DNA of 64,000 nt, taken from the NCBI RefSeq assembly GCF_018595685.2, contig NZ_CP092334.1, forward strand, positions 524,001 through 588,000, written 5' to 3'. The notes beneath the pieces are model-generated. The model did not search any database, was not told the DNA's origin, and worked only from the letters and a program-made list of their open reading frames with translations. The number at the start of each line of letters is the position of its first letter. Within the stretch, counting starts at the first letter, position 1. A program made the translations under genes and the position numbers. This DNA is from Flavihumibacter rivuli (lineage in GTDB: Bacteria > Bacteroidota > Bacteroidia > Chitinophagales > Chitinophagaceae). Positions 42,360 through 50,721 of the stretch are shown here, piece after piece.

Positions 42360-43208
42360 CTACACTAAAGCGGTATTGGACTGCAATTGCCTGATGCTAT
42401 GCGACAGGAAATTGGGCAATACATGGGAATAGGTCCAGAGGATCTTATCCGGGTCATTCAGGTGTTCGATCATGCTTTGCCATTTTTCGAATCCATGGCT
42501 ATTGATGACCGTTGTTTTCTTGTCTTCCCTTTGCAGGTACATGCTCATACCTATGGCATCCGCTTCGGGGTGGAACTGCGTGCCTACCATGTAATGGTTG
42601 AACCGGATGGCCATCATGGCCCTTTCAAAAGGTACATGTGGTCTTTCTTTCTCAATAGCCAGGATCTTTGCGCCCATGCTCCTGATGCGGGCATGGTCAG
42701 GCTGTATGACCTGGAAGTCCCGGCTGTCCACTGCATAGAAGGGGTCCTTCAGGCCGCCAAAAACAGGCTCTTGGTGTGCTCCGGGAAGCATATGTACCGG
42801 GAATACGCCAAAGGCGGTGGATTTGCGCCTGGCAACCTGGCCCACTTTGTAATGCCTGCAAGCCAGCTGGTAGGAATGGCAGATGAAGAAGACGAATTTC
42901 TTTTCTGTGTTGGCCGGGGAATTGTTCCAGTCTTCTACCGATTGCAGCCAATTGAAGTAAACCTTTTCCCATTCGCTGCCCTCGCTGTCGAGTGGGGAAC
43001 CCGGCCCCCCGGAAGAAATATAGAGTTGATAAGAAAGGTCAGGTACCTGGTGGCTGAGTCTCACTTCAAACTCATCCCACTCCAGGTCGATATGATTGGC
43101 CTCTGCATATTGGTTCAGGATCTCCCTGATACAACGCATACCCTGGTTCTCGACGCCTTCGTAGAGGTCGAGGATCGCTACCCTTATCTTGTTTCTTCCC
43201 AAAGCCAT
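42360..43208 (-). CDS. Class I glutamine amidotransferase-like protein
   Basis: From the ATG at 43208 (MALGRNKIRVAILDLYEG) it has 282 residues; the longer in-frame start at 43319 would run through a perfect hairpin. The domain order is a Rossmann start, YISSGGPGSPLDSEG (about 75-90), the nucleophile region VFFICHSYQLACRHY (Cys about 122), and QFHPEADAIGM with the His and Glu of the triad. The nucleophile elbow reads I-C-H-S rather than the usual G-x-C-x-G, so it may be altered or inactive. It could supply ammonia to the ATP-grasp ligase encoded next (40987) or hydrolyse gamma-glutamyl groups. Confidence 0.8.
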   Translation of the reverse strand: MALGRNKIRVAILDLYEGVENQGMRCIREILNQYAEANHIDLEWDEFEVRLSHQVPDLSYQLYISSGGPGSPLDSEGSEWEKVYFNWLQSVEDWNNSPANTEKKFVFFICHSYQLACRHYKVGQVARRKSTAFGVFPVHMLPGAHQEPVFGGLKDPFYAVDSRDFQVIQPDHARIRSMGAKILAIEKERPHVPFERAMMAIRFNHYMVGTQFHPEADAIGMSMYLQREDKKTTVINSHGFEKWQSMIEHLNDPDKILWTYSHVLPNFLSHSIRQLQSNTALV

Positions 43209-43306
43209 AGCTGCAAACTTAAGGGTTTTACCGTTTTTACGGGGGGATGGGCTTCGGGACATGGATAATCGGGATGGTGGGGTTGATCTCCGGCAATACA
43301 GGATTG

Positions 43307-43333
43307 GGATCGGGGCCATTATAGCCCCGATCC
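43307..43333 (-). other. Perfect 10-bp stem-loop
   Basis: Bases 43307-43316 pair with 43324-43333 around a 7-base loop. It lies after the OmpA lipoprotein stop (43374, minus strand). It is probably a terminator for that gene, though no clear U-tract follows in the minus-strand direction. Confidence 0.5.
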
Positions 43334-43373
43334 TATATTGTTGACGGATCCGGGATTGCCTGCTGCCAGGACT

Positions 43374-44132
43374 TCAATTCGTTTGTTCAGCCAGTTCCCA
43401 AAGCTTACTGAGGTCGGGGTTGAGAATGATCTCGGTTCTCCTGTTCCTTGACCTTCCTTCAGGGGTGGCATTGTCATCTACAGGCTGGTACTTACTCTTG
43501 CCTGCTGAGGTCAGGCGGCCGGGATCAACACTATAATTGTCCCTCAGGATCCTAACGATACTGTTTGCCCTTTCGGTGCTTAGTGACCAGTTGTCCTGGT
43601 AGGCTTTCTTAATGGCAATAGAGTCTGTATGGCCCACCACTGTCACCTTTATATCAGGGTGTTCATTCAAAACGGCTGCCACAGTTCCCAGGGCTTCAAT
43701 GCCGGCCTTTCCCAATTTGGCACTTCCGGTCTGGAAAAGCAGCTTGTCCTGCATGGAAATGTACACCAGGCCGTTCTTGTAGGTTACTTCTATATCCTCT
43801 TTGCTGAACTTATTCATGGCCTCAGCTACCTGGTGCCTGATCTCTTCCATTGATTTGCCCTGGGCAGCAAGGGCTCCCTCTAATTGCTGTTGTTTTTTTT
43901 GAATAGTGGCATAAGCGTCCTTGCATTTCTGGATGTCGCTGTTGAGGGAGCTGTTCTGTGATTGAAGGTTGCTAACCTGCCCATTCAAGTCCTTCACCTG
44001 GTTGTTCAGGTTACCGTTCTCGCTTTGCAGTTTCGCGATCTCTTCGTTCGCCGCCGTCAGTTTCTTCTTGGAAACACAACTGCCCATTGTCAATACCAAT
44101 GCGGCCAGCAGGAATAATCTTACTTGTTTCAT
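43374..44132 (-). CDS. OmpA-like lipoprotein with coiled coil
   Basis: This protein has 252 residues from the ATG at 44132; an upstream start at 44231 is rejected because the lipoprotein signal LLAALVLTMGSCVSKKK starts here (Cys after MGS). A coiled coil spans about 24-95, rich in Leu, Gln and Asn heptads (EIAKLQSENGNLNNQVKDLN). The OmpA C-terminal peptidoglycan-binding domain (about 125-245) carries VTVVGHTDSIAIKKAYQDN and EGRSRNRRTEIIL. It anchors the outer membrane to the wall. It stands alone between two stem-loops. Confidence 0.9.
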   Translation of the reverse strand: MKQVRLFLLAALVLTMGSCVSKKKLTAANEEIAKLQSENGNLNNQVKDLNGQVSNLQSQNSSLNSDIQKCKDAYATIQKKQQQLEGALAAQGKSMEEIRHQVAEAMNKFSKEDIEVTYKNGLVYISMQDKLLFQTGSAKLGKAGIEALGTVAAVLNEHPDIKVTVVGHTDSIAIKKAYQDNWSLSTERANSIVRILRDNYSVDPGRLTSAGKSKYQPVDDNATPEGRSRNRRTEIILNPDLSKLWELAEQTN

Positions 44133-44269
44133 GGTTGGTAGTTTAATGATGAATGGTTCCATTGCGGAAATGGAATGCTGGTACTGATTCAGTGCATTAA
44201 CCAAACAGGTGGATACGTTTAGCGTTGGCAAAGGGAATGGAGTCCGCGAGGGTATCTAAAGTTACAAAA

Positions 44270-44296
44270 CAAAACGGGACACCTGGTCCCGTTTTG
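44270..44296 (-). terminator. Terminator of the amidohydrolase gene
   Basis: An 11-bp perfect stem (44270-44280 with 44286-44296) has a 5-base loop. On the minus strand it is followed by TTTTGTTTTG. It sits 20 bp past the amidohydrolase stop codon (44317). Confidence 0.88.
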
Positions 44297-44316
44297 CCTT
44301 TTACTGTTTAATGTGC

Positions 44317-45957
44317 TTATTGCTTTTTCTGGTAGACTTCTTTTCCTCCCACATAAGTGCTGATGGCTTTGGTGGAAAGGATCTTGTCTTCCGGGATAGT
44401 CATGAGGTCCTGGTCAAGGATAACAAAATCGGCCAGTTTACCTTTTTCCAGGCTACCTTTTTCCTGTTCCTCGAAATTGCTTTTAGCTGCCCAGATGGTC
44501 ATGCCCCTGAGTGCATCCTGCCTGCTCAGTGCGTTCTCCATTTGGTAACCTTCCTTTGGATAGCCTTTGGCATCCTTCCGCACTACGGCTGCATAGAAGG
44601 TCTTGAAGGGGGAGATGTCTTCCACCGGGAAATCAGTGCCCAACGGTATCCAGCCATTCTGGTCCATCAGGTCCTTGAAGGCATAGGCGCCTTTCTCCCT
44701 TTCCTTACCCAGTCTTTGTCCTGCCCAATACATGTCGGAAGTGGCATGGGTGGGTTGAACCGAGGGGATGATATTATAAGCGCCGAATAATTTGAAATCA
44801 TCCTTGTTCACCACCTGTGCATGTTCTATTCTCCAGCGCTGGTCGTTCTTGCCTTTCAGGTACTTACCATAGATTTTGAGGATGGTTCGGTTGCCGCTGT
44901 CGCCAATGGCATGGGTACACATCTGGAACTGCTTGGCTGCAATGACTGCGGCCACTGAATCGAAATGTTCGGGATTGCTCAGGAGGAAGCCGTAATGGCC
45001 GGCCCTGTCATTGTAAGGTTGCAGCAGGCAGGCTCCCCTTGATCCCAATGCGCCGTCTGCATAAACCTTAAAGGACCTTACATTCAGGAAGGGGGTCTTG
45101 ATCTTTCCCCGCTTGAAGATGTAATCGTAATTCTTTTTGGCATCGCTCAGCATGGCGAAGATGCGCATCTGCAGGTCACCGCTTTGCTGCAGGCTGTCAA
45201 TGAACAAAACTTCATTGTAATCGAGACCGCAATCATCAACGGTTGTCAATCCCATGGCGAAACAATTCTGCTGGGCATCGAGCAAGGCTGCTTTCATTTG
45301 TTTGGCATCGGGTGCCGGGATCTTTGATCCGACGAGGTCGACTGCATTATCGATCAGTACGCCTGTTAGCTGGCCATCCTTTACCTCGATATCACCACCC
45401 ACCAGTTTGTCACCGGCTTTTATCCCTGCCAGGGTAAGCGCCTTCTGGTTGGCAATGGCGGCATGGCCATCGATGCGGGTAAGGATGACAGGCCGGTCGG
45501 GGAACAGCTGGTTGAGTGCGATATTGGTGGGGTATTCCTTAATGGGCCAGTCATTCTGGTCCCAACCCCTTCCAATCAGCCAGCCATCGGGATGTTCAGC
45601 TGCGAAGGTGCGCAATTTGTCGAGGATGGCTTCCCAGCTTTCAGTTCCCACCAGGTCGGCAGTTTGCAATCCCAGGCCATAGCGGTAGAAATGGCAGTGT
45701 GCATCTATCAGTCCGGGGTAGACGAATTTTCCACCGGCATCCACGGTGTTGGAAGAAGCATATTGTCCCATGATGGCATCATTGGAGCCGGTAGCGAGGA
45801 TCTTGCCATCCTTTATAGCCATGGCTTCTGCCTTGCTGAATGCGCTGTCGATCGTATAGATGGTGGCATGGTGGATGATGAGGTCGGCCTGCTCCTTGCT
45901 GTTGCAGGAAACAATGGCCAGGGCAGCCAGGCCCATCAGCAATAAGGATCGTTTCAT
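44317..45957 (-). CDS. YtcJ-type metal-dependent amidohydrolase, exported lipoprotein
   Basis: This 546-residue protein has a lipoprotein signal, MGLAALAIVSCNSKEQ (Cys after IVS). The amidohydrolase-3 domain carries DAHCHFYRYGLGL (metal-binding His, about 86), HAIGDSGNRTI (about 345) and GTDFPVED near the C-terminus (Asp metal ligand, about 440). It hydrolyses amide or imide bonds of an unknown substrate. An outer-membrane-tethered or periplasmic location is predicted by the signal. It has a -7 box TATATTTG upstream and its own terminator, so it is monocistronic. Confidence 0.88.
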   Translation of the reverse strand: MKRSLLLMGLAALAIVSCNSKEQADLIIHHATIYTIDSAFSKAEAMAIKDGKILATGSNDAIMGQYASSNTVDAGGKFVYPGLIDAHCHFYRYGLGLQTADLVGTESWEAILDKLRTFAAEHPDGWLIGRGWDQNDWPIKEYPTNIALNQLFPDRPVILTRIDGHAAIANQKALTLAGIKAGDKLVGGDIEVKDGQLTGVLIDNAVDLVGSKIPAPDAKQMKAALLDAQQNCFAMGLTTVDDCGLDYNEVLFIDSLQQSGDLQMRIFAMLSDAKKNYDYIFKRGKIKTPFLNVRSFKVYADGALGSRGACLLQPYNDRAGHYGFLLSNPEHFDSVAAVIAAKQFQMCTHAIGDSGNRTILKIYGKYLKGKNDQRWRIEHAQVVNKDDFKLFGAYNIIPSVQPTHATSDMYWAGQRLGKEREKGAYAFKDLMDQNGWIPLGTDFPVEDISPFKTFYAAVVRKDAKGYPKEGYQMENALSRQDALRGMTIWAAKSNFEEQEKGSLEKGKLADFVILDQDLMTIPEDKILSTKAISTYVGGKEVYQKKQ

Positions 45958-46008
45958 TTGTGAAGTGATTTTACGGATGTTTTATTGGCTAGGAGAAGGT
46001 AGTGCCGG

Positions 46009-46016
46009 CAAATATA
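46009..46016 (-). promoter_or_regulatory. Primary-sigma -7 box of the amidohydrolase gene
   Basis: On the minus strand TATATTTG occupies 46009-46016, followed by C as in the Bacteroidota -7 form. The start of transcription is expected near 46004, about 47 bases before the ATG. No clear upstream TTG box is visible. Confidence 0.45.
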
Positions 46017-46123
46017 GGGATAGCCTGGGGTTAATAGGGGAGTTGATAAAGGGGGTATGGCAACTTGCTTAGCGCTTCGGCGGGGTCCTCTGCGAGAGCT
46101 ACTGTGTATCCACATCTTCACCT

Positions 46124-46336
46124 CAGCAGGGTCTCCCGCAGGGGACCCTGATGTATAAAAGGTGAAATGATTTATGCATCCAACAGCTAATCTCATCTTC
46201 CAACTACCCGTTGGTCATAAGACACGACGGGGGCGCGGGGGGGTAAATCTTTTCATCCCATAGTGGTTCTCTTCAAAAGTCCCCGATTTATATCTATCCT
46301 ACTATTCATCAGGGTCCCCTCCGGGAGACCCTGATG
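46124..46336. mobile_element. Composite palindromic repeat unit, copy 1
   Basis: The left end 46124-46153 is a hairpin with core CAGGGTCTCCCG-CA-GGGGACCCTG; the right end 46307-46336 is the same hairpin in reverse orientation. Between them lies a second hairpin (46207-46232, CCCGTTG arms with a cataagac loop). The whole is about 213 bp, AT-rich inside, and occurs again near 63430-63646 and in diverged form at 55505-55740. Terminal inversion suggests a non-autonomous mobile element, with no transposase gene seen in the window. Confidence 0.7.
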
Positions 46337-46374
46337 GGGGATAAAGGATCCCGATGAACTTTCATCTTATTATT

Positions 46375-46407
46375 CATCAGGGTCCCTTTCAGGAGACCCT
46401 GCTGAGG
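46375..46407. repeat. Hairpin repeat, copy (catcagggtccctttcag type)
   Basis: An additional copy of the terminal hairpin, in the same orientation as the right end of the composite unit. It diverges in the loop, with a CTTTCAG core. Confidence 0.7.
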
Positions 46408-46427
46408 TTAAAGGGAGCGGTTGTATT

Positions 46428-46460
46428 CATCAGGGTTCCTTTCAGGAGACCCCGCTAGGG
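46428..46460. repeat. Hairpin repeat, copy
   Basis: Another diverged copy of the terminal hairpin, 53 bp after the previous one, again in the catcaggg orientation. Confidence 0.65.
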
Positions 46461-46476
46461 TTAAAAGATCACTTCA

Positions 46477-46565
46477 CCTCAGCAGGGTCTCCCGCAGGGG
46501 ACCCTGATGATTAGTAGGGTGAAAATTCATCGGGGATTCTTGAAGAGTACCAATAGGGAGTGGAA
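46477..46565. repeat. Truncated, inverted composite unit
   Basis: The hairpin at 46477-46509 is in the cctcagcaggg orientation. It is followed by an inverted copy of the internal segment that precedes the right end of copy 1 (attcatcggggattcttg, then aagagtaccaatagggag). It breaks off by about 46565. This indicates that composite units occur in both orientations and can be cut short. A short palindrome, ccgaagctttagcgaaagc, follows at 46583. Confidence 0.6.
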
Positions 46566-46615
46566 ATATTTATCCCCCCTCGTCTTCCGAAGCTTTAGCG
46601 AAAGCAGGTCTCCTC

Positions 46616-46945
46616 TTACAACACCAACCCGAAAACCGTATCCACCACCAGGTTCAGCAAACTCTGCCGGAACTGGTCAATGCGGATGAGCGATAAGCCC
46701 GCCTGTTTCAAAGCGACCATCTGTGCCAGGTCCTTCTGGCTCAATACCAGCCATTCAAAATCGCGGGTTGTCAGCTTTCCTTCGGCAAGCAGTATGGTCC
46801 AGCGTTTGAGGTTCTCCTTGGTCTCTTTGAGGAATTGCTTGCCATCCTTTACAGCCTGTTTGGTATAATGCTGTACCGACATCTTCGCCAGTTCTTCCAA
46901 CTGGCTGACAAGTGTCTTGAAGATCTTTTCAAAATCAACCGGCAT
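46616..46945 (-). CDS. Hypothetical helical protein
   Basis: This 109-residue protein is predicted all-helical and basic, with no signal peptide (PVDFEKIFKTLVSQLEELAK, then LKETKENLKRWTILLAEGKL). The C-terminal hydrophobic face, LLNLVVDTVFGLVL, might associate with a membrane. I do not recognise the family. It starts 11 bp after the upstream lipoprotein-like gene, which follows the ligase genes on the same strand, so it may belong to that unit. Confidence 0.65.
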   Translation of the reverse strand: MPVDFEKIFKTLVSQLEELAKMSVQHYTKQAVKDGKQFLKETKENLKRWTILLAEGKLTTRDFEWLVLSQKDLAQMVALKQAGLSLIRIDQFRQSLLNLVVDTVFGLVL

Positions 46946-46956
46946 GGGAAAAAGTT

Positions 46957-47403
46957 TTATTGTTTGAGTTCTTTAGGCGTGATTTTCCCGCTTTCCAATT
47001 CTGCCAGCTGGTCAAAGGCCTTGCCCACCTGGATCTTCGCCTCATTGATGAAGGTTTCGGAGAGGGTCGATTCTGTCTTCCAGCGTTTGAGGAATCCTCC
47101 CATCAGGTTCTTGTCGGGGTCGCGCAACAGGTTCCACATGCTGATCCGGATATCATTCTTTGCCCGGTGCAGTTCATACTCGTACAACTTATCCCATTTA
47201 TCGGTGAAATTGCTGATGGCCTCCGATTGGCTATCATAGGTCCTGGTAGCTTTATCCATCAGTTTGAGGGCATCCACCTTTAACCCGGTGGTCTGCGAAT
47301 AGACCTGCTGGTCGTAGGGGGCAGTAATGGCACAGCCCATTGACTGGGCCAGTGCAAGGGAAAGGAAAAGGCCCGTCAGCAGGAGTTTGAATCGTTTAAG
47401 CAT
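46957..47403 (-). CDS. Hypothetical exported protein, possible lipoprotein
   Basis: This 148-residue protein has a hydrophobic signal (about 1-21, KLLLTGLFLSLALAQSMGC); a Cys follows S-M-G, an atypical lipobox. The rest is helical and charged (LDALKLMDKATRTYDSQSEA, then WDKLYEYELHRAKNDIRISM). There is no recognised domain. It lies 76 bp after the carboxylate-amine ligase gene on the same strand, and the next gene follows by 11 bp. Its link to the ligases is by position only. Confidence 0.6.
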   Translation of the reverse strand: MLKRFKLLLTGLFLSLALAQSMGCAITAPYDQQVYSQTTGLKVDALKLMDKATRTYDSQSEAISNFTDKWDKLYEYELHRAKNDIRISMWNLLRDPDKNLMGGFLKRWKTESTLSETFINEAKIQVGKAFDQLAELESGKITPKELKQ

Positions 47404-47479
47404 ATCCGTTATAGTGGTATAATGTTAACTACTGTTCTTCCATCCTGGCAACGGGCCACTGTATCTTCAGTAATGTTCC

Positions 47480-48592
47480 CTAGATGCCATAGAGGAACTG
47501 GTCGTGGATATAATCCACTACCGAAACCATGCTATTGGTTTCCTGGTACGTCTTCAGTTGCCTGTCGGCGCCTGTTCCGGTCTCCAGCAAATTGGGTACC
47601 AGTGACAGGATATGGCGGCTGCCCAGTTGGTCCACTACATCGTCAATGAAATCGAGCAGCTCATAGATCAGCACACGGGTATTCACTTCTTCCTCCTTAC
47701 CGAAATCGATCAGCCTGCCGTCGATACCGTAACGGCTGGCCCGCCACTTGTTCTCATTGATCAACGCGCGGGAATACTGGATATAGTTCATGTTATTGGT
47801 CCGCAGCTTGTAAATCTTGGCACAGATGGCCTGGAACAATGCTGCAATGATAATGGTCTCATGAACGGTGAGCGGCACATCGCAGATCCTGAACTCTACC
47901 GTGTTGAAGAAGGGGTGCACCCTGAGGTCCCACCATATCTTCTTGGCATTATCAATACAGTTGGTCTTTACCAACATCTTGATATAGTTGTCATAATCCT
48001 CGATGGTCGCGAAATATTCGGGTATCCCTGTACGTGGGAACTTGTCGAATACCTTGGTGCGGAAAGATTTATAGCCCGTTAGCCTGCCTTCCCAGAACGG
48101 CGAATTAGTGCTGAGCGCGTAGATATGGGGCAGGAAATAGCGGGTACTGTTGGCGATATGGTTGGCCATCTCACGGCTTTCCATGCCCACATGCACATGC
48201 AGGCCGAAGATCAGGTTGCTCCTGGCCGCTTCCTGCAACTCATTTACGATCTCACTGTAACGGATATGTTCAGTGATGAGCTGGCTTTCCCAATGGCTGA
48301 AGGGGTGTGTTCCTGCCGCGCCCATCCAGAAGCCGAGGTCTCCGGCCACCTGTGAAATGGTCTTGCGCAGCATGGCCACATCATGGAAGGCCTCATCAAT
48401 ATCTTTACAGATATCGGTCCCTACTTCCACTACGGCCTGGTGCATTTCAGCCTTTACTTTATCCTTGATGATCTTTTGTCCTTCCAGTACGATCCGTTGT
48501 TCATGACTTTTCAGTTCACGGGTCTGTGGATCAATCACCATGTATTCTTCTTCAACACCCAGGGTAAACTGCTGGTAATTGATAGTTGACAT
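47480..48592 (-). CDS. Carboxylate-amine ligase, GCS2 family (YbdK-like)
   Basis: This 370-residue protein has the glutamate-cysteine ligase 2 fold. It begins FTLGVEEEYMVIDPQTREL with the Glu-rich nucleotide/metal motif, then GTHPFSHWESQ (about 95), FGLHVHVGMESREMANH (about 128-144) and FRICDVPLTVHETII (about 238). Family members join an amino acid to an amine or carboxylate with ATP and often make gamma-glutamyl compounds. The upstream ATP-grasp gene ends only 32 bp before it on the same strand, so the two probably act in sequence. Confidence 0.9.
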   Translation of the reverse strand: MSTINYQQFTLGVEEEYMVIDPQTRELKSHEQRIVLEGQKIIKDKVKAEMHQAVVEVGTDICKDIDEAFHDVAMLRKTISQVAGDLGFWMGAAGTHPFSHWESQLITEHIRYSEIVNELQEAARSNLIFGLHVHVGMESREMANHIANSTRYFLPHIYALSTNSPFWEGRLTGYKSFRTKVFDKFPRTGIPEYFATIEDYDNYIKMLVKTNCIDNAKKIWWDLRVHPFFNTVEFRICDVPLTVHETIIIAALFQAICAKIYKLRTNNMNYIQYSRALINENKWRASRYGIDGRLIDFGKEEEVNTRVLIYELLDFIDDVVDQLGSRHILSLVPNLLETGTGADRQLKTYQETNSMVSVVDYIHDQFLYGI

Positions 48593-48624
48593 AGCAAGTC
48601 GTTGTGTTTTACAAGGTCGGTTGG

Positions 48625-49578
48625 TTAAATCAATTTGTTTTTTGCTGAACTGCGCTTCACATATTCACCCCAGGTGAGGTTATCGGCACCGGGCTTTTGC
48701 GCCAGGGCCTTCTCAATGGCATAGTTGGCGGCTGTTTCCACCACCCACGCAAAATTGTCTTCGCCTACACTCTTGAGGTCAGCATCCGGCGCAGGGTTAC
48801 AGAAGTCGATGGCATAGGGGATACCATCCCTAACGGCCAGTTCTACCGTATTGAAATCATAACCCAGGTATTGGTTGATGCGCAATACGATCTCTTCCAT
48901 CTGTTTCAGCCTTTCCGGACTGGGTGAAAAGTCAGCCACATAGCGCAGGTGGTGAGGGTTACGTGGTTCGTAGGGCATGATGCGTACATACTTGCCGCCG
49001 ATGCAGTAGCAACGGTAGTATTCGGTAAAGATGATCTCCTCCTGCAACAACATCACCAGTTCCCCGGTTTCACTGTGCTTGTCGAAGAAGTCTTCCATGC
49101 TTACCAGCTTATACACATTCTTCCATCCACCGCCGGCGAAGGGTTTCATATAGGCAGGGAAACCTACATAATTGAAGATGCCTTCCCAATCGAGCGGATA
49201 AGCCAGGTTGGAAAAGGACTGGTCGGTTGTGTCTGCCGGCAGGTCACGCGATGGCAGGATAACGGTCTTGGGTACCGGAACCCCGATCTTGGTGGCCAGG
49301 CAGTTGTTGAAGAACTTCTCATCGGCGCTCCACCAGAACGGGTTGTTGATCACGGCTGTGCCACAGAGTGCCGCGTTCTTGAGGAAGGCGCGGTAGAATG
49401 GCACATCCTGTGAAATGCGGTCAATGATCACCGCATATTCAGTGGCTTCCCCCTGTATCACCTTGTCTATCCTTACCGGTTCGGCTACGATTCCTTCAAT
49501 ATTCTTGCTGTTTACCCTTTCAATAAAGGCCATGGGGAAGCTCCGCTCCTGGCCAAAGAGAATGCCGATCTTTTTCAT
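48625..49578 (-). CDS. ATP-grasp peptide/amide ligase (RimK/DdlA-like)
   Basis: This 317-residue protein has ATP-grasp motifs. PAYMKPFAGGGWKNVYKL (about 140-158) carries the ATP-binding Lys and Gly loop. VMLLQEEIIFTEYYRCYCIG (about 185) includes the adenine hinge. The metal ligands lie in NTVELAVRDGIPYAIDFCNP (about 250-270). It should phosphorylate a carboxylate and couple it to an amine. It is transcribed leftward with the GCS2-type ligase (32-bp gap) and divergently from the esterase gene at 49764. I infer a short enzymatic pathway making a small amide- or peptide-like product. Confidence 0.85.
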   Translation of the reverse strand: MKKIGILFGQERSFPMAFIERVNSKNIEGIVAEPVRIDKVIQGEATEYAVIIDRISQDVPFYRAFLKNAALCGTAVINNPFWWSADEKFFNNCLATKIGVPVPKTVILPSRDLPADTTDQSFSNLAYPLDWEGIFNYVGFPAYMKPFAGGGWKNVYKLVSMEDFFDKHSETGELVMLLQEEIIFTEYYRCYCIGGKYVRIMPYEPRNPHHLRYVADFSPSPERLKQMEEIVLRINQYLGYDFNTVELAVRDGIPYAIDFCNPAPDADLKSVGEDNFAWVVETAANYAIEKALAQKPGADNLTWGEYVKRSSAKNKLI

Positions 49579-49763
49579 ATGTGAAAAATTGTTTAATGGT
49601 AACTTACTGTGATGAATATACTATAAAATGATGAAGTACCATCAGGGGGCAAGGCTTTTCATTTTGCTGTCCGGAGAGCTGGTAATTTTTAAAGAAGTTC
49701 AAACATTTTTCTCCAAAATCCCTTATTTTGGGAGCTTTCTACTTTATTTCAGCGAGAACAGAT

Positions 49764-50603
49764 ATGATAGACGATGTGATGCCCCTTGAGAAAGAAACAG
49801 CCATACTAACTGCCAGATGGGAGATTGCTTCTAAACACCTTGACCGCAAGGTTGCCATTGATACCTATGTGCCTGCAGGGTTGACACAAGGGCAGCTTCC
49901 CAGTCTTTTACTGATCAATGATGGCCAGAACATGGACGAGCTTGGCCTGGTAGAAATGCTGGGTTCCCTGCTGGAAGATGGCCGTATCCATCCGGTGGTA
50001 TGTGTTGGCATCCATGCAGGGGAGGAGCGGAAGATGGAGTATGGTACTGCTGCTGTTCCCGATTATATGGGACGTGGTGCCAAGGCAGAATTGTACACCC
50101 TTTTTGTTTTTGAGGAACTCCTGCCTTTTGTCCGCAAGAAACTTGATATCCCACAGTTCAAGGAAAAGACCTTTGCCGGTTTCTCCCTGGGCGGCCTCAG
50201 TGCCCTGGATATTGTTTGGGCCCACCCCCATGAATTCACCAAGGTTGGGGTATTCTCCGGCGCCCTCTGGTGGCGTTCTATCGATCAGGATGACCCTAAT
50301 TATGACGATGACCAGCACCGGATCATGCACCAGCTGGTAAGGGAAGGGGAATATGCCTATTGGTTAAAGTTCTTCTTCGAAACCGGTACCCTCGATGAGA
50401 CCAATGACCGGAACAATAACGGCATCATCGACTCCATTGATGATACCGTAAGCCTGATGGAAGAGTTGGCCAGGAAAGGCTATGACCGCGACCGCGACAT
50501 GGTTTACCTGGAGTTGGCCAATGGCAGGCATGATGTGGAAACCTGGGCCATTGCCATGCCGGTATTCCTGGAATGGGCCTTTGGCAGGGGAAGGAAAGGA
50601 TAA
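49764..50603 (+). CDS. Alpha/beta-hydrolase esterase (EstD/Fes-like)
   Basis: From the ATG at 49764 it has 279 residues; an in-frame start at 49728 adds 12. The putative nucleophile is Ser in GFSLGGLSALDIVWA (about 141), within the typical G-x-S-x-G elbow. LLINDGQNMDE (about 50) supplies the oxyanion-loop side, and NGRHDVETWAI (about 258) the catalytic His. The sequence resembles bacterial esterase families acting on ferulate or siderophore esters. It lies divergent to the ATP-grasp/GCS2 unit, with a shared intergenic region, and may process or release the ligases' product. Confidence 0.8.
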   Translation: MIDDVMPLEKETAILTARWEIASKHLDRKVAIDTYVPAGLTQGQLPSLLLINDGQNMDELGLVEMLGSLLEDGRIHPVVCVGIHAGEERKMEYGTAAVPDYMGRGAKAELYTLFVFEELLPFVRKKLDIPQFKEKTFAGFSLGGLSALDIVWAHPHEFTKVGVFSGALWWRSIDQDDPNYDDDQHRIMHQLVREGEYAYWLKFFFETGTLDETNDRNNNGIIDSIDDTVSLMEELARKGYDRDRDMVYLELANGRHDVETWAIAMPVFLEWAFGRGRKG

Positions 50604-50656
50604 GGTAATAGATAAGCAACTTTCACCTGTATAGGAAGGGGTGTCAATATACCCGA

Positions 50657-50694
50657 TAAAAAAAGTCTGGACCATTTGGCCCAGACTTTTTTTA
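50657..50694. terminator. Bidirectional intrinsic terminator
   Basis: A 14-bp stem (50657-50670 with 50681-50694), including seven A/T pairs, surrounds a G-C core with a 10-base loop. It separates the esterase (ends 50603) from the convergent TonB receptor gene (ends 50722). Confidence 0.9.
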
Positions 50695-50721
50695 TGGATC
50701 TCATTCGACTGGCGAATGGAC

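Noticed and set aside
42387..43268. Long plus-strand frame opposite the amidotransferase-like gene
   Set aside because: Its translation has no recognisable domain, while the minus-strand frame has class I amidotransferase motifs. Long antisense frames are common here.
46124..46509. Regularly spaced repeats suggesting a CRISPR array
   Set aside because: Copies alternate orientation, differ from each other, have hairpin symmetry and uneven spacing (about 50-180 bp), and no cas gene is in the window.
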